Below, piece after piece: positions 58,098 through 64,000 of a DNA stretch of 64,000 bases (positions within the stretch are counted from its first letter, which is position 1; the number at the start of each line of letters is the position of its first letter). The DNA lies in assembly GCF_000143535.2 (NCBI RefSeq), contig NC_037317.1, positions 1,984,001 to 2,048,000 of the forward strand, written 5' to 3'. Under the pieces are notes generated by a model. That model saw nothing but the letters and a program-made list of their open reading frames with translations. It did no database searches and was not told the DNA's origin. Source of the stretch: Botrytis cinerea B05.10 (Eukaryota > Ascomycota > Leotiomycetes > Helotiales > Sclerotiniaceae). The position numbers and the translations under genes were made by a program.

Positions 58098-60382
58098 ATG
58101 GCAGATGCGACGGAGACTGGAAATAGAGTGAGGCAGCGTCGTGCAAGTCGTCCAAAAGTAAAGACAGGATGTAATAACTGCAAGTAAGTTCCTTGGGAGG
58201 TTTCTTTTCTTTTTCCATACTATTTTAGCAATTCTGGGGTTTCCGTGTGGAATTTCCCCGCGTCCTACACTATGCGGTGATGGTGGTAGCAAGACAATCA
58301 ATCTTTGGCTAATTCACGGAACTTTCTTCTTTTATTAGGAATCGAAGAGTGAAATGCGATGAAACGAGACCTGAATGTACAAAATGTGTGAGATCGGGGA
58401 GACGATGTGATGGTTACCCGGCGTACAATCCGAGAAACAGAAATGCCAATAATACTCTACCAATTGCTCCTCGACCGAGCAATGCTGGGTTGGAATCGCA
58501 TTCAACACCAGCCAACAACACCATAATAACAACGACTTTACCTGGTTCGACAGCACTCATTCCCAGGAAAACGTCACGCATCATCAGTAAATCGAGATCT
58601 ATCGGCCCATTGTCACCTACCACACCATCAGCCATCACTTCCATCGAAATTGATTCCGAGATATTTCGACCACCCACTCTCGGTCTTCCATTCGACGCAA
58701 AGGAAGGCCAATACTTCCAAGTCTTCCGCACCCATACGGCCAGCGAATTATCTGGATTCTTTGATTCAGAATTCTGGACGCGTAGTGTTCTTCAAGAATC
58801 GCATTCTGAAGCATCTATACGTCATGCCGTTGTGGCTCTTGGAGCTCTCTACAAAACATTGGAAAAGGTCGCAGAATCACCTCCGACCTCTCCTACGCCT
58901 TCTTCAAATCAAGGTCCTTCGAGCAACGATTCCGCGCCTACTCATTGGAGTTTCGCTTGGGAACAGTATGGAAAAGCAGTTACGCGCATGCGCCAGAGTA
59001 TTTCGAATAATGAAGTTCAATCTCAACGAACGGTTTTAATATCTAGTGTTTTGTTCACTTGTTTCCAATCGTTTGTGGGGGATCACAAGGCTGCTATTAG
59101 ACAAGTACAAGTAGGCCTAGGAGTGATGGAGAAACAACGCAGGGAAAGAAAGAAATCATACATCCAGCGCGAAGACGACATTGTGGAAGAAGAGTTGGGG
59201 CAAATGTTTACACGCATGGCTATTCAAGCCAAATCATACGATATGGCGTTTCATTTTCCAGCTCCATGGGTTATCCGTCTCTCTACCAATCCAAGTATCG
59301 CTAATCCCGTAGCATCACAATCCGGACCGCCCTCTCCTTCAACAACTAGCTCTCCAACGAATCTCGATTGGAGACATCACGTTTCTCGAGATCCTAGCTT
59401 GGCAAATCCACCCAGTCCATCCGATAGTTCCACTGGCACAACCGCCTCAATCGAAGCACCCATTCCTGAAAGCTTTCCAAGTATTCAAGAGGCAAGATTG
59501 GTACTCGATGCTTTATGTGAAAGAATCATGAGATATAATGAGGAACTAGTAGGTTTCTATACCGTGTCCAATAACATTCTTCCTGCCTCTATAAAATCCA
59601 ACGGATACGGTTTCGGTCGTTCCCTCGAACAATGGCAAATGACATTCGCTCCTATTCTTGCCAAACGCCGTGCGCCTGGCACTTCAAATATCGAGAGAGC
59701 CGGTATCATCGTTCTTCAAATGACATGTGTCATGACACGAATTCTGGTCTTTACTGCATTTTCCGCCAACGAAATGGATTTTGATCAGTTTCTTCCCAAA
59801 TTCACGGAGATCAACGAATTGGCCAAGGAACTGATCGTAGATGAAGAATTAGCGTTGGCACAAGCAAGATGTGGAGCGGCTTGTAAGCATGTCAATTCTA
59901 GTCCGGGAATTAAGAGAGGAATGAGAACGCCATTTGGTGTTAAGGTTACGAGCTCTTCTTCCAGTCCTGGTCCTGATGGAAATCATTCGCATGAAACTTA
60001 TTCGCATATTAAACCCTCCTTTGCACTTGATCTTGGTATCATTCCCCCGTTATTCGTCGTGGCGACGAAATCAAGAGATAGAAGATTGAGAAGAGAAGCG
60101 ATTAGTCTTTTGACGTCGAGTCATAGGAGAGAAGGAATGTGGGATTCGAGACTTTGTGCGGGAGTTGGAAATTGGATTATGAATGTCGAGGAAGAGGGGT
60201 TGGATCCATATGTTAAGGGAGAGGAATCGGAAAAGCAATTGGTGCCGGATGAGAAGAGGGTGATGGTTATGGAGATGTGGTTTAATCTCGAGAGGAGGTG
60301 GGCGATGTTGAGGTGTGGGACTAGGGGGGCGAAGAAGGGAGATTATGATGCCAGGGCGAGGGAAACACCGGTTTCCTGGTAG
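58098..60382 (+). CDS. Zn2Cys6 fungal transcription factor
   Basis: A nuclear regulator of about 709 residues. Two exons, 58098-58183 and 58339-60382, join in phase; the intron splits the cluster after CNNCK. The Zn2Cys6 motif is C25-x2-C28-x6-C35-x6-C42-x2-C45-x6-C52 (KTGCNNCK, NRRVKCDETRPECTKCVRSG, RRCDGY), with a basic VRQRRASRPK leader. A Ser/Thr/Pro-rich linker follows. The middle region begins GQYFQVFRTHTASELSGFFD and continues FWTRSVLQESHSEASIRHAV and VALGALYKTLE, resembling the fungal-specific transcription factor domain 2 family. A proline/serine insertion (SQSGPPSPSTTSSPTNLDW region) and a Ser-rich SSSSSPGPDG stretch interrupt it. The C-terminal part (PPLFVVATKSRDRRLRREAI, SSHRREGMWDS) is typical of the same family. 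Its unusually long upstream region suggests complex control, which is inference. Confidence 0.92.
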
Positions 60383-61086
60383 GGCGTGCTGCGGTTTGGA
60401 AGACTTGAGAAATCAAGGTTTGGACGGGGATCGGAGAAAGAAGTCAAGGAGTGGCGGTTGTATGATAGTGTACATACATGCTTTTCCAAGGCGTCTGGTA
60501 TGGGTTGGATTGGGTGGGATGGGATGGGATAGGATCGAATGTATTTGGAACTTGGGGTTGGGGGATGAATGAACAGAAATGCATAGCAGGGAAATACATT
60601 TATTTAATTGGTATGGTAGGATTAGGATTTTGTCCCTCGGGGGCGGATGAGGGGGGGGAGTATTAATGAATGGATGGATGAGTATTCATGTCCATATTTA
60701 TATTGATAGCTACCTATCTAGATAAATAAATCATAGTTGAAGAAGTACAATGAAACAGGAGGAGGCAATCTTGTGTTGGTTAGGTATTAGATTGGGAGAT
60801 GGGTAGGTTTGTAGGTGGGGGGAGGGGAGGTTGGAGACGCACTAAAATGGATGGATGGATGCATGCATGGATTTGGGCATGGTGGATGGGCATGGTATGG
60901 TATGGTATGGTATGGTATGGAATAATATATCGGGGTTAGCTGGGGGTTGGTTGGATGTGTAGGTGCATGGTTGGCAGGTTGGTTGGATGGATGGATGGAT
61001 AGTAATATAATATAATTTAAGTTGAGTTGAGTTGAGTTGTAGTTTGATTGATTGAATAAATATTTAGTTGTAATAGTTCTATAAAA

Positions 61087-61117
<31 letters not shown>

Positions 61118-61490
61118 GTCTTGTAATATCACATATGCATTGTGTATTGTGGATGAGGAAAGGGTTTTATAGGTGGGTAGGTAGTTAGGTAGGTAGGTGT
61201 ATTTGATTGATGGAATAACGTTTCAACTTTATTTCTTTTATTCGTTCTTTTCGTTTTTTCTTCTTCTTCATTGATAATACATAGTATAGTTATCGCCATT
61301 TCATGCATATGCCATGGTGCCAGATGCCAGATGCTAGTCCCCAATTCCGATTCCGATTCCGATTCCAATCTTTTCGTATATATCTTTCTATCCTTTTTAG
61401 ATAACCATAGCCATAACCGCCTTTGATAAAATGCAAGTAAAAAAAAAGAGAGAGAGAGAGAAAACTTTGCAAAAATAAAAAATAAACTCA
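60383..61490. other. Convergent intergenic region rich in microsatellites
   Basis: Short tandem repeats are dense here: (GGAT)n at about 60850-60866 and 60983-61000, (GGTAT)n at about 60894-60920, (GTTGA)n at about 61020-61037, (AAAT)n at about 61083-61117, (TAGG)n at about 61178-61199 and (GA)n at about 61447-61461. No gene is seen; the - strand frame at 61129-61494 is a by-product. The region holds two convergent 3' UTRs. Confidence 0.65.
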
Positions 61491-63335
61491 TCAATCATCA
61501 GAGTATTCCGTCATCCTCCTCCTCTCCTCTTTATCCGCATCCGAATCTCTCCTCCCCATTTCACTTTCCACACAACTTCCTCTCCTTTCCCTCTCCTCTT
61601 TCTCTCTCTTCTTGAGCACCTGCGGACTCTCTTCTCTCCTCACGGGCGGATCCGGCACCGCGGGCTTCCCAATCTTGCGCGGACTATTGGCGATATTTTT
61701 TTCGCGCTTGCGGAGACGATCAAATTTTGTGCGGGCGTGAAAGAGGGCGTCTGTGATTTTGCGGTGGTTGCCGGTTCTGCGGGCGGCTTCTTGGAGAGCG
61801 GTTTTGCCGGCTTTGTTTTCGAGGAAGAAGAGTTCGTGGGTGGTGTTTTTGTGAGCGAGGATTTGCGAGATGGTTTTGGGGGTGGAGAAGAGGGCGGCGT
61901 GGTGGAGGATGGAGTTTCCTTCGCGGGTGAGGAGAGTGAGGGTACGGGTTTTGAGGAGGAGGTAGGTTATGAGACGGTCGCTGTTGATGGGGATGTTGTG
62001 GAGAGATTTGCGGAGAGCGAGGTGGAGCGGGGTTTCGCCGAGGGGTTGGGAGCGGATGTGGAAATTGGTGGGGGGCATGGCGTCTCCGATTAGCTCGATA
62101 ATCTGGCAGCCTGAGATGGTGTTGCCGTGGTTTTCGATGAGGTGGTGGAGGGTGGGGAGGGGGAATTGAATGGAGCAGGGGGCTTGGAGGTCGAGGAGGT
62201 GGCGGATTACGAGGGGATGTTCGTCTTTGATGCTGTCTGAGAGGACTTGTTTGAATTTTTGGAAGGCGGTGTCTTTGTAATTGCACTTGAGATAGATTTC
62301 TTGGAAGAGACCGGATCGGCGATGGTCAATAGCTAGATCGAGAGGAGTGGAACCGATTTGATCTCCGTCGTCGAGGTTTGCTCCAGCTGCTATTAGGGTT
62401 TTGGAGAGAGATAATGATTTGTGACATATCGCGAGATGGATGGGAGCCATGTGTCGATCGTTCAGTAAAGAGATGAATCCTGGCCGACTAGACATTTGAG
62501 ACACAAGGAAATTTCCTATTTCATGATGCCCGTAACGGCAAGCCCAATGAAGGAGAGTATCATTATTGCCTGCCGCACCCGTTGATAGTATTTGAAAAAC
62601 ATTGACTCCATTTTCCAAGAACTTTTTAATAACTGGAAGTGCTTCAGCTGTTCTTGTAGCTAGAAATATCGGCGGGTGTCCTGATCCATTGGCATTGTAG
62701 TTAAGATCTCCACCTCGTGCTTTCACAGCGTCAATGATCGGTATCAAAGCCCCTATCTTATACCTAACCAATGCATAAACCAACACTGATTGATTCGTCG
62801 AGTTGATAGCCAAAACGTCTGCACCACCTTGAAGTAAAAACTCAATCAATCCATGTTGTTCTGCCGCGACAGCGGAGTGTAAGACTGTATTCCCTGCCCA
62901 GTCACGTGAGTTGATATCGAGACCTTTGGTAATGAACATCTTCAAAAGTTTTTCATGACCAGCTGCGGCTAAGAGATGTAACCAAGTAGCACCGTTTCTT
63001 TCTCTTCCTCCAAAACGAGTTTGTGCCCATCCCAGCGATCGATTGTTGAAATAATCCATTACATATTCGGATTCCCAATGAGGAGCACACGCCCATAAAC
63101 GTCGTTGAGAAACATAGCTGCGACCTCGACTGTACACCCATATTGACCTTGCTCTAGGTTCCGGTTCATTGTCTATAGCGGGACGAAAGTGACGACGGAA
63201 AGCTTTTTGATAGAGAAGGAATGTTAGGATTTTCGCATGGCGTTTGGAGGTCTGGATCAAGGCGTTGAGTGGAGCTCTCCGAAGGTGGTCGCCAATACAC
63301 TGGATTAGCTCTGGTGGAAGCTGATTGATGTCCAT
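61491..63335 (-). CDS. F-box / ankyrin-repeat protein
   Basis: An intronless gene of 614 residues. The N-terminus MDINQLPPELIQCIGDHLRR fits a short F-box-like motif, so the protein may be an SCF adaptor. Ankyrin repeats follow from about residue 114: NGATWLHLLAAAGHEKLLKM, AGNTVLHSAVAAEQHGLIEF, NDTLLHWACRYGHHEIGNFL, HMAPIHLAICHKSLSLSKTL, STPLDLAIDHRR, then ETPLHLALRKS, NSILHHAALF and KTALQEAARRTGNHRKITDA. About eight to nine repeats are visible, some degenerate. The tail is very rich in Arg, Lys and Glu (KKREKEERERRGS). Base composition changes inside the gene: the C-terminal half (below about 62,280) uses C/G-ending codons on the coding strand, while the N-terminal half is AT-leaning. Partner and substrate are unknown. 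Confidence 0.88.
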   Translation of the reverse strand: MDINQLPPELIQCIGDHLRRAPLNALIQTSKRHAKILTFLLYQKAFRRHFRPAIDNEPEPRARSIWVYSRGRSYVSQRRLWACAPHWESEYVMDYFNNRSLGWAQTRFGGRERNGATWLHLLAAAGHEKLLKMFITKGLDINSRDWAGNTVLHSAVAAEQHGLIEFLLQGGADVLAINSTNQSVLVYALVRYKIGALIPIIDAVKARGGDLNYNANGSGHPPIFLATRTAEALPVIKKFLENGVNVFQILSTGAAGNNDTLLHWACRYGHHEIGNFLVSQMSSRPGFISLLNDRHMAPIHLAICHKSLSLSKTLIAAGANLDDGDQIGSTPLDLAIDHRRSGLFQEIYLKCNYKDTAFQKFKQVLSDSIKDEHPLVIRHLLDLQAPCSIQFPLPTLHHLIENHGNTISGCQIIELIGDAMPPTNFHIRSQPLGETPLHLALRKSLHNIPINSDRLITYLLLKTRTLTLLTREGNSILHHAALFSTPKTISQILAHKNTTHELFFLENKAGKTALQEAARRTGNHRKITDALFHARTKFDRLRKREKNIANSPRKIGKPAVPDPPVRREESPQVLKKREKEERERRGSCVESEMGRRDSDADKEERRRMTEYSDD

Positions 63336-64000
63336 GGTTCAAGGAGGTTTTGTGAAAGTATTGATGAAAGGGTATTGACACAGGGCAGTAGAATGCTGCA
63401 TCAAGACTCGATTTGATGGATATGTTAAATTAATCCTCGATATCAAAGCAAGATTGTTCAAGTACGGTTCTATTTTCAGTGCTTTGCCGTATTGCTTTTT
63501 ATGTCCATAGTCCGACGCGGACCACTTGGGTTGAAGGTTGAGGGACGATGATTTAGATGTCAGGTGAGCGAGGTATGTTTGGGTAGAAAGGTCAAAGTTT
63601 GCCCCTGACTCGGAGTAGTGATTAAGTTGAAGAAAAAGCAAGTTCAAGTCGATACTCAGATGCGTTGAATGTTCATGTGAGGTCGACAATCAGATGTTTT
63701 GGGTGTTCAATTTTAGATTCGATAATCGATAATCGAACACTGTTTTATATTAGGCGTGGTTTGGGGGAGGAGGGAGGAGGGAGGGTTTCAATATATAAGA
63801 ATCAACGACCAATTGACCGGAGACGAGGTGTATATCAATCAAGAAGGAAGTAGGTATGGTTGGAGTGAAGTCGGTGTAAAGAGAGAAATCGAATGAGGCT
63901 GGACATCTATCAAATCGATGTAACTCTCGTAGATATTGAAGAACTGGAGACCAAGAGTTGTTACAACAAGGCTTGTCCCGTAAAGAATGATTGATTCACT
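63336..64000. other. Region upstream of the ankyrin gene, to the window edge
   Basis: The ankyrin gene's promoter and 5' UTR should lie here. No gene start for a rightward neighbour is recognised. A short (GGAG)n-like run occurs at about 63768-63784. Confidence 0.5.

Noticed and set aside
61720..62286. 188-residue Pro/His/Arg-rich frame in the ankyrin gene
   Set aside because: It is an out-of-frame reading of the C-rich half of the ankyrin gene.

Overview
The window is nuclear DNA of a filamentous ascomycete (Pezizomycotina). The evidence is multi-exon genes with short GT-AG introns, two Zn2Cys6 transcription factors, a GT15 mannosyltransferase, the fungal-type complex I 21 kDa subunit, MDM10, and AT-rich stretches with transposon relics. 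Low GC, intron style and protein character would suit a Leotiomycete of the Sclerotiniaceae (Botrytis/Sclerotinia type). That placement is inference from recall and was not tested by any search. No tRNA, rRNA, CRISPR array or bacterial-style operon was seen. Exon boundaries below were set by hand from splice sites and reading-frame continuity; all joins are in phase.

Layout: (1) 1-4.3 kb: 3' part of MDM10 and a ZIP zinc transporter. (2) 4.3-8.7 kb: gene-free, with a polypurine minisatellite and microsatellites. (3) 8.7-11.9 kb: a broken enoyl-reductase-type dehydrogenase and a secreted metallo-beta-lactamase-fold protein. (4) 12.1-14.4 kb: AT-rich cluster of four non-autonomous TA-flanked inverted-repeat elements, two of one family and two nested ones of a second. 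(5) 15.6-25.7 kb: KTR4-like mannosyltransferase, DUF4604 protein, TAF14 (YEATS/ET), Ran-binding protein YRB1 and an unrecognised helical protein. (6) 25.7-32.4 kb: gene-poor, with two decayed gene fragments. (7) 32.6-43 kb: F-box protein, deoxyribose-phosphate aldolase, a Zn2Cys6 regulator, a secreted repeat protein with dibasic processing sites, and the tRNA adenosine deaminase TAD2. (8) 43.2-52.2 kb: complex I 21 kDa subunit, fork-protection factor CSM3/Swi3, the SKI2 RNA helicase and a C2H2-like protein. (9) 52.2-58.1 kb: a 5.9 kb gene-free stretch in front of a second Zn2Cys6 regulator. (10) 61.5-63.3 kb: an F-box/ankyrin protein.

The intact genes are mostly housekeeping: mitochondria (MDM10, complex I), nuclear transport (YRB1), transcription/chromatin (TAF14), RNA decay (SKI2), replication forks (CSM3), tRNA wobble editing (TAD2). 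They do not form one pathway. The accessory part is regions 3, 4, 6 and the secreted repeat protein at 39.4-40.6 kb. That protein looks like a Kex2-processed precursor and is the best candidate for undescribed biology in the window. No modifying enzyme sits next to it here.
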